From assembly GCA_023424865.1 (NCBI GenBank), contig JAFADM010000483.1:1-7987 (forward strand): a stretch of 7,987 nucleotides of DNA. The letters are read 5' to 3'. The position numbers were made by a program, and so were the translations under genes. Position 1 is the stretch's first letter, and every line of letters begins with the position of its first letter. Below, piece after piece: positions 1-6,746 of the stretch. The DNA comes from Bacillota bacterium. Its GTDB lineage: Bacteria > Bacillota_A > Clostridia > DSM-8532. The notes below the pieces were generated by a model that was not told the DNA's origin, ran no database searches, and saw nothing but the letters and a program-made list of their open reading frames with translations.

Positions 1-1
1 T

Positions 2-409
2 GTATGGCCTGACGGAACTTTTGTCAATCAGACCCGAACTATGCTGGAGGGTGTTCCGTCGCCGCTTTTTGCAGAGCAAACCAACACCACCATAGCGGTA
101 ATTGCCACCAGCGCCATGCTGACAAGAGCGGAGGCCTCCCGTGTTGCGACGCTTGCCCAAGATGGCCTTGCGCGAGCTGTTTCGCCCATTCATACCCAGT
201 GGGACGGTGATACGGTTTTTTGCCTGGCAACAGGTATGGACCCGGGCTATCCCACAGGGGATGCGGCTATTACTGTTTTAGGCACGGCAGCGGCAGTGGT
301 TCTGGAGAGAGCCGTTGTAAGAGGCGCGCTTGCGGCACAAACCCGGAATACTGTTTCCAATGCAGCCAATGCACCCAACGCATCAAACACAATGGGCAGG
401 ATAAGATAA
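2..409 (+). CDS. P1/DmpA-family (peptidase S58) aminopeptidase, C-terminal part
   Basis: This is the 3' end of a gene that begins before the window; the frame is open from base 2 and stops with TAA at 407-409, giving about 135 residues. The stretch NTTIAVIATSAMLTRAEASR followed by a QDGLARAVSPIHTQWDGDT-like block is the conserved C-terminal core of the DmpA/P1 family (N-terminal-nucleophile L-aminopeptidase/D-amidase-esterases, peptidase family S58). In that family the precursor cleaves itself and the residue exposed at the new N-terminus is the nucleophile; that site lies upstream of the window and cannot be checked. The fragment would belong to the beta subunit. The enzyme is expected to be cytoplasmic and to release N-terminal residues from small peptides or amides. 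The last ~20 residues (NAA-NAP-NAS-NTM, then GRIR) are low-complexity and unlike a conserved family end. The gene is convergent with the AraC gene and has no visible link to the sugar operon. Confidence 0.85.
   Translation, partial: VWPDGTFVNQTRTMLEGVPSPLFAEQTNTTIAVIATSAMLTRAEASRVATLAQDGLARAVSPIHTQWDGDTVFCLATGMDPGYPTGDAAITVLGTAAAVVLERAVVRGALAAQTRNTVSNAANAPNASNTMGRIR
359..394 (+). repeat. In-frame 9-bp tandem repeat at the end of the peptidase gene
   Basis: Three in-frame 9-bp units, AATGCAGCC, AATGCACCC and AACGCATCA, followed by a more diverged AACACAATG, encode NAA-NAP-NAS-NTM. The repeat lies in the last 20 codons of the peptidase gene, beyond the conserved DmpA-family core. It is short but exact enough at positions 359-376 (8 of 9 bases shared) to suggest slippage growth rather than chance. 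Confidence 0.6.
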
Positions 410-449
410 TTTCACTATAGACAGGCATAACCAGACATAAAATCAGGTA

Positions 450-522
450 TAGCTTACGATGAAATATGAGACGCAAAAAAGGCGGCCTGAGATACTTCAC
501 AAGCCGCCTTTATCGTAAGCTA
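450..522. terminator. Bidirectional terminator-like hairpin with interrupted inverted repeat
   Basis: An inner stem AAAGGCGGC (478-486) pairs with GCCGCCTTT (503-511) around a 16-nt loop, and an outer stem TAGCTTACGAT (450-460) pairs with ATCGTAAGCTA (512-522). Read on the - strand the inner stem is followed by six T's (480-475), the form of an intrinsic terminator for the AraC transcript. Read on the + strand the T run is only three bases, so termination of the peptidase transcript here is possible but weaker. The right arm is a continuous 20 nt (503-522); the left arm carries 17 extra bases (461-477) between its two halves. Confidence 0.75.
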
Positions 523-525
523 ATC

Positions 526-719
526 TGTAAACTGTTCCTTAAATTGTACCGTAAACTATCCCATAACTATTCCAACTATCCATGAACTATTTCATAAACT
601 ATCCCACTATCCATGAACTATTCCAACTATCCCATAAATTAGCCTATAAATTATCCCGTAAATTATTCCATATACTATCCCATAAAAAAACTTAAGCTAT
701 CCCATAACCTATTCCTTTT
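526..719. repeat. Degenerate 12-bp tandem repeat array (minisatellite)
   Basis: About 16 imperfect units follow the + strand consensus TATCCCATAAAC (- strand GTTTATGGGATA). Full 12-bp units alternate with 11-, 9- and 8-bp deletion forms. Longer second-order repeats are present: AACTATTCCAACTATCC occurs at 565-581 and again at 616-632, and ACTATCCATGAACTATT at 575-591 and 606-622. The + strand almost lacks G across the array. The array touches the AraC gene: the complement of its TAG stop (709-711) lies within the last unit. Because unit lengths are not all multiples of three, and stops occur in the regulator's frame, the array does not look protein-coding. Confidence 0.85.
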
Positions 720-1557
720 TAATCGGTACCCAAATTTCCACAATGGAACCGGCTTCATTGCCTTTAAAGCGTTCGTCATAATATTCAACGCAGTAATGCT
801 GAGAGCCGAGCAGCTTTTCAGTGTAGCCCTCGCCGTTTGTTTCAAGCCATTCAACCATGGCGTTGTTTTCGCTGTCATAGCCGTTTGCCACATAGACGTC
901 AAAGGAAGCATATTTTGATTCCGGAAGCTTGAATACAGTATACGATGAATCGACCTGGGCATCGGTGACTGCTACACCCACATGGACGGTGCAAATACTC
1001 CCGTCATAGATTCGTATTTCATATCCATTATCTGAGAGCTTGTTTTCTATTGGCTTTTCAGTACTGAGCTTTTCAAAGGCGTTCCAGACAGCCCCTGTCT
1101 GTTTTCCGTCTCCGGAAACACCGGCAATCATTAATTCATCCTGTTTTATAATATTGGGATTCAAATCGATTCCTCCTCTCAGTCTGTTAGTGAATTTCAT
1201 AATCATCTCATCAACTGTCGTAATAACGGGCATAAAGCCTTGCTTACGGTATTCCCCAGGCGGCAGGCCATACCTGTCTCTAAAAGCTCTGGAAAATGCC
1301 TGAGCCGAATTATAGCCGCAGGCCAGTCCGATTTCCAGCACGGATGCGTTCGTTGAAGTCAGCTGTTTGCAGGCAAGCATTAGGCGTCTGTCACGGATAT
1401 GAACGGCCATGGTTTTCCCTACAATAACAGAAAACATTCTATGAAAATAATAGGGTGAGAAATGAAACCGCCCGGCAATTATTTCAAGATTCATGGCCTC
1501 GTCCAGATGGTTGTCAATATACTCAAGGGCTTCTTTAATTTTTGAGAAGTGGTTCAA
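709..1557 (-). CDS. AraC-family transcriptional regulator with GyrI-like effector-binding domain
   Basis: The 282-residue protein has an N-terminal AraC-type DNA-binding domain with two helix-turn-helix units: the first at about residues 21-43 (LEIIAGRFHFSPYYFHRMF) and the second at about 72-95 (SVLEIGLACGYNSAQAFSRAF), followed by the family signature ending YGLPPGEYRK. Residues ~140-280 resemble the GyrI-like/AraC effector-binding fold, with the usual closing strand VEIWVPI. Regulators of this Rob-like layout sense small, often drug-like, molecules; the ligand here is unknown. The start is TTG at 1557, chosen because TAAGGAGGGAGG lies just upstream, its AGGAGG 7 nt from the TTG, and the next ATG (residue 22) would cut into the first DNA-binding helix. 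The gene is monocistronic: a terminator at 1741-1778 ends the operon behind it, and its own transcript runs through the 12-bp repeat array to the hairpin at 475-511. The stop codon TAG sits inside the last repeat unit. The target genes are unknown. Confidence 0.93.
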   Translation of the reverse strand: MNHFSKIKEALEYIDNHLDEAMNLEIIAGRFHFSPYYFHRMFSVIVGKTMAVHIRDRRLMLACKQLTSTNASVLEIGLACGYNSAQAFSRAFRDRYGLPPGEYRKQGFMPVITTVDEMIMKFTNRLRGGIDLNPNIIKQDELMIAGVSGDGKQTGAVWNAFEKLSTEKPIENKLSDNGYEIRIYDGSICTVHVGVAVTDAQVDSSYTVFKLPESKYASFDVYVANGYDSENNAMVEWLETNGEGYTEKLLGSQHYCVEYYDERFKGNEAGSIVEIWVPIKKE

Positions 1558-1740
1558 GAGCCTCCCTCCTTACTTGTCTTGCAGCAGCTACAAAATCATT
1601 GTAACGTATAAGGCTTCTGGTTTCTTAACAAATCTTGCACTCCTGTTCAGACAAGAGCCAATACCGAGGCGTTTGGCTGTTCAGGCTTTACCCGTGCTTA
1701 ATAGAGGAGCGGCAGCTTTCCAACCGGGCCGGACGCCATT
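1558..1740 (-). promoter_or_regulatory. Upstream region of the AraC gene with ribosome binding site
   Basis: These 183 bases contain no convincing gene on either strand. On the - strand a very strong Shine-Dalgarno sequence (AGGAGGGAGG, complement of 1561-1570) precedes the TTG start. A -10-like TACAAT (complement of 1598-1603) lies about 40 nt upstream of the start, and TTGTTA (complement of 1626-1631) resembles a -35 box, but the 22-bp gap between them is too long for a standard sigma-A promoter. A promoter must lie here, since the operon terminator lies just upstream, but its exact position is not settled. Confidence 0.45.
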
Positions 1741-1778
1741 AAAAAGGCTGCCGCGGTTCACTTCGCAGCAGCCGTTTT
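1741..1778 (-). terminator. Intrinsic terminator of the sugar-uptake operon
   Basis: On the - strand GGCTGCTGCG (1773-1764) pairs with CGCGGCAGCC (1755-1746) over 10 bp including one G-U pair, with an 8-nt loop, and is followed by TTTTT (1745-1741). It begins about 32 nt after the GH95 stop codon. This is a textbook rho-independent terminator and separates the operon from the AraC gene. Confidence 0.9.
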
Positions 1779-1805
1779 AACAGCTTTTCATTTATTCGGC
1801 AGGGC

Positions 1806-4121
1806 TCAAGCCGTCCCTTTAACCAGACGGTAAGTCTTGCCCTGTTCCGTTTGAATCGATAATATTCCCTCTTTATTCTCAGTATTCTCAGAAAGCAGAG
1901 TATCCCCATCATAAAGAGAATAGAAGGCATTCTTTGCCGGAAGCCTGAGCTTTAGCGGCCTTCCTGCCAGGGAACGGATTTGTGCTTCCATAAGCATGCC
2001 GTCATGCCATTTCAGTTGGATTTCAAAGCCTCCCCTTGCACGGATTCCTGAAATCTCGCCGAAGGCCCATTCCGAAGGCAGGGCGGGCAGCAGGTCTATC
2101 CTCTCCGGTGTGCTTTGCACGAGCATTTCAAGCATTCCTGCGGTTCCTCCGAAATTGCCGTCTATTTGAAAAGGAGGGTGGAGATCAAGAAGGTTTGGGG
2201 CAGTGGACTTTACAAGAAGGCGCTTAAGCGCTTCCACGGACTTTTCCCCTTCCCCCAGCCTGGCCCACAGGTTAATCATCCAGGCACAGCTCCAGCCCGC
2301 TGCGCCGCAGCCGTGGGCCTGCCTCTTTTCCAAAGTCCGGGCCGCCGCCCGGGCAAGCTCGGGCGTTTTTTCGGTATCCATCCCCGTACCCGGATACAGT
2401 GCAAAGAGATGGGAAAGGTGGCGGTGTCCCGGCTCAGTCTCCCGGCAGGGATGGAGCCATTCGGCCACGGTGCCGTCATCCAGGATTTCCGGCTGGGGAA
2501 GCCGGTTGTAAGCGTCCAGCAGACTTTTCCTGAAGGATGGATCCTCTTCCAGTATGCCGGAGGCTTCCAGAGTTTTTAAAAAAAGCTCCCTCAGAATCTG
2601 GGAGTCCATGGACGGCCCCATGCATAAAGCGCCTCTTTGGCCGTTTTCCAAAAGGTAAGTATTTTCCGGCGAAAGGGAAGGCCCTGTTACCAGACGCCCG
2701 TCAGGGGCTTCCACGAGGTAATCCAGAAAAAACAGGCAGGCCTCCTTAAGCAGGGGATAGGCCCTCTGACGCAGGAAAGAAAGGTCCTGGCTGAAGGCGT
2801 AGCGCTCCCATAAATGGAGGGAAAGCCAGGCGCCTCCCATGGGCCAGAGGGGAGAGGTGTCAAGAATACCCTCGATTCCGGTTTGGCCCCAGAGATCCGT
2901 ATTATGGTGGGCCACAAAGCCCCTGCAGCCGTAAACCTCCTTTGCCGTTACCCTGCCGTTTACCGCCATGCGCTCCAGATGATCGAAAAGGGGCTCGTGG
3001 CATTCGGTAAGATTAGCGCTCTCCGCAGGCCAGTAGTTCATTTCCGTATTGATATTGATGGTGTACTTGGATTCCCACGGGGGTGTAAAGCTCTCGTTCC
3101 AGATACCCTGGAGGTTAGCGGGAAGGGAGCCGGGCCGGGAGCTTGCCAGAAGCAAATACCTTCCGTATTGAAAATAGAGGCAGGCCAAACCCGGGTCCTT
3201 TTCTCCGGCCTTCAAACGGGCCAGCCTTTCGTCGGTGGGAAGACCGGCTAAAGGGGACTCGGTTCTTTCTTTGTCCGCATACAGGCTGAAGGAGGTCCGG
3301 TCCATAAAGCTCCGGTGCTCCGACACATGGCTGTCCCTGAGCTTTTCATAGGAAAGGGCTTCTCCGGCCCTAAGCTGATCCAGACAGGCCTCCGCGGGTT
3401 CCGGGCACCGGAAGGAGGTGTTGGCCGCCACAAGCAGGGTGACGGCTCTTACGTCCTCAAAGGAAAGGAAATCCCCGGATACCGTAACCCTTCCGCCTTC
3501 CGCCAACGCTTTGACGGCGCAGGCATAGGTGACGCCATCCGAACCGCAGGAATCCTTAAGAAGGAGGGTTGAGCCATCCACCACCTTCACTCCGGGATCG
3601 AAGGGCCGCCGGAAAAGGGTTGCGCAGCCCGTAATCCCCTCGCTGCCGCCGGTTTCCATGCGAAAGACAAGAAGCCCGTGAGGGGCGCTTGCAAACACCT
3701 CCCGCGTAATGCGGGAGGCGCCAAGGGTATAGCCGGTCTGAGCCAGGCCGTCTCTGAGATTCAACTGCCGTTTGTAACGGGTGCAGCCGTCATGCCCTTT
3801 AAAGTAGAGCTTAAGATCACACAGGGGCTGGTAGGGCCCAAGGTATTTGGGGCTGGAGGTGAAAGCCATACGGGCCAGATAAGCGGCTTCCTCCGCCTCT
3901 CCTTTGAAAAGAAGCTCACGAATTGTCTTAAGACTGTCTCTGGCCCGGGGATTGTTCCGTTGGACAGGGCCGCCATACCATAGCGAGTCCTCGTTCATCT
4001 GAAGGCGCTCCTGGGCTGCTCCGCCAAAAACCATGGCACCCAGCCGGCCATTGCCTACGGGAAGTGCCTCCATCCATTGGGAAGCCGGTTTTTCATAATA
4101 GAGGCATTCATTGAGATTCAT
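1806..4121 (-). CDS. GH95 family glycosidase (alpha-L-fucosidase / alpha-L-galactosidase)
   Basis: The 771-residue protein matches glycoside hydrolase family 95, inverting enzymes that remove terminal alpha-L-fucose (mainly alpha-1,2) or alpha-L-galactose. The N-terminal beta-sandwich starts with [19 protein letters not shown] (residues 16-34) and [12 protein letters not shown]; an (alpha/alpha)6 barrel follows and the C-terminal ~100 residues form a small beta domain. The catalytic set known from Bifidobacterium AfcA appears intact: the Asn pair of [13 protein letters not shown] (N356, N358), the general-acid Glu of GPSLSPE (E486), and the Asp of [17 protein letters not shown] (D654). Residue assignment is by motif, not alignment. 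There is no signal peptide, so the enzyme should act in the cytoplasm on imported oligosaccharides. The ATG at 4121 follows AGGAGG with 7-nt spacing. The gene is last in the operon, 21 bp after the binding-protein gene, and ends at a strong terminator. Fucose versus L-galactose preference cannot be decided by reading. Confidence 0.95.
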   Translation of the reverse strand: MNLNECLYYEKPASQWMEALPVGNGRLGAMVFGGAAQERLQMNEDSLWYGGPVQRNNPRARDSLKTIRELLFKGEAEEAAYLARMAFTSSPKYLGPYQPLCDLKLYFKGHDGCTRYKRQLNLRDGLAQTGYTLGASRITREVFASAPHGLLVFRMETGGSEGITGCATLFRRPFDPGVKVVDGSTLLLKDSCGSDGVTYACAVKALAEGGRVTVSGDFLSFEDVRAVTLLVAANTSFRCPEPAEACLDQLRAGEALSYEKLRDSHVSEHRSFMDRTSFSLYADKERTESPLAGLPTDERLARLKAGEKDPGLACLYFQYGRYLLLASSRPGSLPANLQGIWNESFTPPWESKYTININTEMNYWPAESANLTECHEPLFDHLERMAVNGRVTAKEVYGCRGFVAHHNTDLWGQTGIEGILDTSPLWPMGGAWLSLHLWERYAFSQDLSFLRQRAYPLLKEACLFFLDYLVEAPDGRLVTGPSLSPENTYLLENGQRGALCMGPSMDSQILRELFLKTLEASGILEEDPSFRKSLLDAYNRLPQPEILDDGTVAEWLHPCRETEPGHRHLSHLFALYPGTGMDTEKTPELARAAARTLEKRQAHGCGAAGWSCAWMINLWARLGEGEKSVEALKRLLVKSTAPNLLDLHPPFQIDGNFGGTAGMLEMLVQSTPERIDLLPALPSEWAFGEISGIRARGGFEIQLKWHDGMLMEAQIRSLAGRPLKLRLPAKNAFYSLYDGDTLLSENTENKEGILSIQTEQGKTYRLVKGTA

Positions 4122-4142
4122 GCCTTTTCCTCCTGAATAAGT

Positions 4143-5786
4143 TTAATTGCGGCTTTCAAAGCGATCCAGTGCCGCCTGGTTAATTTCAATAGCCCGGTCG
4201 ATATTCATAGCCTTTATTTTTTCAACAAAGCTGTCCAGGTTTCCTAAAGGCTCTGCGCCCAGAATGAATTTTAGCTCCTCCTGAGCCACATAGGTATTGA
4301 TATCACTCATAATCCGGCTAAGCTCGGAGCTTTCGTCGGTAGTGTATTGAATGGCGTTGGTGATAACCAGGGAATTATCCGCCTTGGACCAGACCTCGGC
4401 CGAACGCTTTTGCTCGTCAAGGATGAGGTTAATCTGGCTGTAAGCGTCATAGTCCATGATTTTTGCCCAGCCCGTAATTGGCAGGGCGTAGGTATAGGCG
4501 GCGTTGACAGGGGTCTTGCCCTGGGGATTGTTGAGAATTTCCTGAGTGAAGACCGCTTTCCCGTTTTCCAGAGTGTAGCTTTCACTCTCAATGCCAAAAT
4601 TAATGAGGGTGTGGCCTTCTTCGGAATAGGCATAATCCATAAAGGCGGCGGCAGCCTCAGGGTATTTGCAGGAGCTGGTGATGACGGCCAGACCCGTGGT
4701 CTTTTGAACGGCGTTGACGGTGGTGGCGTAGGATTTGCCGTCGGAGGCCAGAGGGGCTGCCACGGGCTCCAGGAGGAAGTCGGGATTGTTTGCGCGGGCG
4801 GCTTTTGTATTATTGCCGATGCCGCCGCCCACCGTTATAAAGGAGGAACCGGCCAGATTGCCCTGGAGCTTGGCGGAAAAGGCATTGCTGTCGTTGGTGG
4901 CAAAGTCGGGATCGATAAGGCCTTCATTATACCACTGGGCCAGGGTCGCTATAAACTGCTTGTAGCCTTCCTCCACAGGGCCGTATTTAACCTTGCCGCC
5001 GGCGGGATCGCGGTACATGCCGTTAAGAATGCCGAAGGCGCCGGAAAAGCTGGCATAGGATGTGCCCTTTGTCTGGCTGAAGGGAATTTCGTCCGCCTGC
5101 TGGTTGCCGTTGGGATCGCCCGTCTTAAAAGCTGTCAGAACCGTATGCCAGTCCTCAATGGTAACAGGGACGTCAAGGGACAGCTTCTCAAGCCAGTCTC
5201 CGCGCAGGACGAACCCCTGATAGCTTGTGCGTTTCGGATCCGGATCCAGGCCGTAAAAGCCGGGAAGGGTTCCGTCATCCAGCATGGAAGCTTTTTTTAC
5301 CTCAGGATATTTTTCCAGGGCGGCGATGTAATGGGGTGCGTATTCTGCCGCAAGAGCGTCCACAGGAATGACGGTTTTACTGGAAATGTACTTGGAGATA
5401 CCGCCGGGCATGGAGGCCCAATCCCATAAAATAATGTCCGGCAGCTGATTGGAGGCAATGATGAGGTTGAGCTGCTCGTTGCCGTTGGTGCCTGTGGCGG
5501 GATGCTGGAAGGTCATTTGGATGCCGGTAGCCTCTTCAATGGCCTGAATACCTTTGATATCCCCCATATTGTTGAGCTCGGAGCTGGCGTGGTTCTGCTG
5601 GTACCAGGTAAGCGTGAGATTTTCGGGGATAGGATTGGACTGGGAGGGGGACGGCGACTGGGATACGTTGCCCCCATTGGGGGAAGGCGTTCCTCCGGCC
5701 GCGGTCGTCTGGCCGCAGCCCGTAAGTGCCGTTACGGAAAGGGCGAGAGTAAGAACCGCTGTTAAAGCTGTTTTCCTGTTTTTCAT
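4143..5786 (-). CDS. Lipoprotein solute-binding protein of a sugar ABC transporter (LipO/LplA-like)
   Basis: The 547-residue protein starts with a lipoprotein signal peptide: positively charged MKNRK, a hydrophobic stretch, and the lipobox LTGC with Cys24 as the lipid-anchored residue. A Ser/Pro/Asn/Gly-rich linker (about 31-54) follows, then an extracellular sugar-binding domain beginning LTLTWYQQNH. DPNGNQQADEIPF at 224-236 is the calcium-binding-like loop common in LipO/LplA-type binding proteins. At ~524 residues after cleavage it is on the large side for the superfamily and fits the big oligosaccharide-binding class that works with LplB/LplC-type permeases. It is anchored on the outer face of the membrane and delivers sugar to the two permeases encoded just upstream. 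The ATG at 5786 follows AGGAGG with 7-nt spacing. It lies 61 bp after the second permease, a gap with a small hairpin, and 21 bp before GH95. The ligand is inferred from GH95, probably a fucosylated or L-galactosylated oligosaccharide. Confidence 0.93.
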   Translation of the reverse strand: MKNRKTALTAVLTLALSVTALTGCGQTTAAGGTPSPNGGNVSQSPSPSQSNPIPENLTLTWYQQNHASSELNNMGDIKGIQAIEEATGIQMTFQHPATGTNGNEQLNLIIASNQLPDIILWDWASMPGGISKYISSKTVIPVDALAAEYAPHYIAALEKYPEVKKASMLDDGTLPGFYGLDPDPKRTSYQGFVLRGDWLEKLSLDVPVTIEDWHTVLTAFKTGDPNGNQQADEIPFSQTKGTSYASFSGAFGILNGMYRDPAGGKVKYGPVEEGYKQFIATLAQWYNEGLIDPDFATNDSNAFSAKLQGNLAGSSFITVGGGIGNNTKAARANNPDFLLEPVAAPLASDGKSYATTVNAVQKTTGLAVITSSCKYPEAAAAFMDYAYSEEGHTLINFGIESESYTLENGKAVFTQEILNNPQGKTPVNAAYTYALPITGWAKIMDYDAYSQINLILDEQKRSAEVWSKADNSLVITNAIQYTTDESSELSRIMSDINTYVAQEELKFILGAEPLGNLDSFVEKIKAMNIDRAIEINQAALDRFESRN

Positions 5787-5815
5787 AGGTCATCCTCCTG
5801 TTATTATTATAGAAT

Positions 5816-5835
5816 AAAGCGCAAATTTCCGCCTT
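5816..5835 (-). other. Small hairpin in the permease-binding protein gap
   Basis: On the - strand AAGGCG (5835-5830) can pair with CGCTTT (5821-5816), a 6-bp stem with one G-U and an 8-nt loop. It sits between the second permease stop and the binding-protein ribosome binding site. Just after it is a perfect TATAAT (5811-5806), but there is no matching -35 box and a start of transcription there would fall on the Shine-Dalgarno sequence, so a separate promoter is doubtful. Such hairpins can protect the downstream message and raise binding-protein levels over the permeases; here that is only a possibility. Confidence 0.3.
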
Positions 5836-5847
5836 ATTTTTTACGAA

Positions 5848-6732
5848 CTAACCCTTCAACGCGCCAATCATGACGCCTTTGACAAAGTATTTCTGAAGGA
5901 AGGGATAAATGGCGAGTATGGGAACTGTGGCCACAATGGTCGTGGCATATTTAATAATCTGGCTCATATCCTGGCCTCTTTGCCCCGTTCCCAGGGAGTT
6001 CATCATCTCGGTGGTGGAGTCAAAAATAAGAATTTCACGCAGGATGAGCTGGAGAGGGTATTTGTCCCGATCCCGCAAATAGAGCATGGCATCGAACCAG
6101 GCGTTCCACCGGCTCACCCCGTAAAAAAGAAACATGACGGAAATAACGGGCATGGAAAGGGGAAGGACAATGCGAAACAGAATGTCCAGCTCCTTTGCCC
6201 CGTCCAGCCGTGCGGCTTCCTCCAGGCTTGCGGGCAGGGCCTGAAAATTGGTGCGCATGATAATCACGTTCATGGTGCTCACAAGGCCGGGTACGATAAT
6301 CGCCCAGCGGCTTCCCATAAGCCCCAGCTGCCCCATGGTGAGGTAGACGGGAATCATGCCGCCGCTGAAGTACATGGTAAAGACAATTAAAACCATAATC
6401 AGCCGGTTGAGCATAAGTCCCCTGCGGGAGAGGGTGTAGGCGATAAGAGAAGTTAAAAGCACATTCAGGGACGTTCCCACTATTACGTAGAAAAGGGTAT
6501 TGGCATAGCCGGTCCAGATGTCCCGGTTGGCGAACACCAGCCTGTAGCCGTCGATTTGAAGGCCCAGGGGAAAGAGAAGGATACCCCGGTGGGCGCCAAG
6601 ACGCGCCGGATTGCTGAAGGAAGCAAACAAAACATGCAAAAAGGGATAGAGCGTTATGAGAATAATAAGGGAAAGCACAATGGCGTTTCCATAATCAAAA
6701 AGCCTTTCCCAGGCGCTTTTTCGGTTTTTCAT
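5848..6732 (-). CDS. Carbohydrate ABC transporter permease, LplC/YtcP type
   Basis: The 294-residue inner-membrane protein is a binding-protein-dependent transport permease of the CUT1 sugar family. About six hydrophobic segments are visible (for example residues 17-37, 78-100, 107-124, 143-160, 190-208 and 258-278). The EAA loop that docks with the ATPase is EEAARLDGAKELDILFRIVLP at 171-191, and the C-terminus FVKGVMIGALKG is the typical end of the LplC/YtcP group. The start at ATG 6732 is preferred over a TTG seven codons upstream (6753), because AGGGGG lies 7 nt before the ATG and the TTG would overlap the preceding gene's end. With this start the gap to the first permease is 14 bp, which supports co-transcription. 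It pairs with the other permease to form the membrane channel. No ATPase is encoded nearby. Confidence 0.95.
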   Translation of the reverse strand: MKNRKSAWERLFDYGNAIVLSLIILITLYPFLHVLFASFSNPARLGAHRGILLFPLGLQIDGYRLVFANRDIWTGYANTLFYVIVGTSLNVLLTSLIAYTLSRRGLMLNRLIMVLIVFTMYFSGGMIPVYLTMGQLGLMGSRWAIIVPGLVSTMNVIIMRTNFQALPASLEEAARLDGAKELDILFRIVLPLSMPVISVMFLFYGVSRWNAWFDAMLYLRDRDKYPLQLILREILIFDSTTEMMNSLGTGQRGQDMSQIIKYATTIVATVPILAIYPFLQKYFVKGVMIGALKG

Positions 6733-6746
6733 AGAAGTTCCCCCTG

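Noticed and set aside
450..522. Complete insertion sequence or MITE
   Set aside because: Only one 73-bp palindrome is visible, without a transposase gene or evident target-site duplication; a terminator explains most of it.
526..719. CRISPR array
   Set aside because: Units are 8-12 bp, degenerate and directly abutting with no spacers, so this is a tandem minisatellite.
675..962. - strand 95-codon frame overlapping the AraC 3' end and repeats
   Set aside because: It is out of frame with the regulator, shares its DNA with the conserved effector domain and ends in the repeat array; no ribosome binding site supports it.
2115..2579. + strand open frame of 154 codons inside the GH95 gene
   Set aside because: It overlaps conserved GH95 coding sequence on the opposite strand and shows no domain; it is a shadow frame.
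4347..5429. Long + strand open frame of 360 codons opposite the binding-protein gene
   Set aside because: It is exactly antisense to a well-supported lipoprotein gene, has no recognisable domain, and its glycine/valine-rich composition is what the reverse of the coding codons produces.
5980..6390. + strand open frame of 136 codons over the second permease
   Set aside because: It is antisense to conserved permease sequence including the EAA loop region, and its His/Gly/Lys-rich product looks like no real protein.
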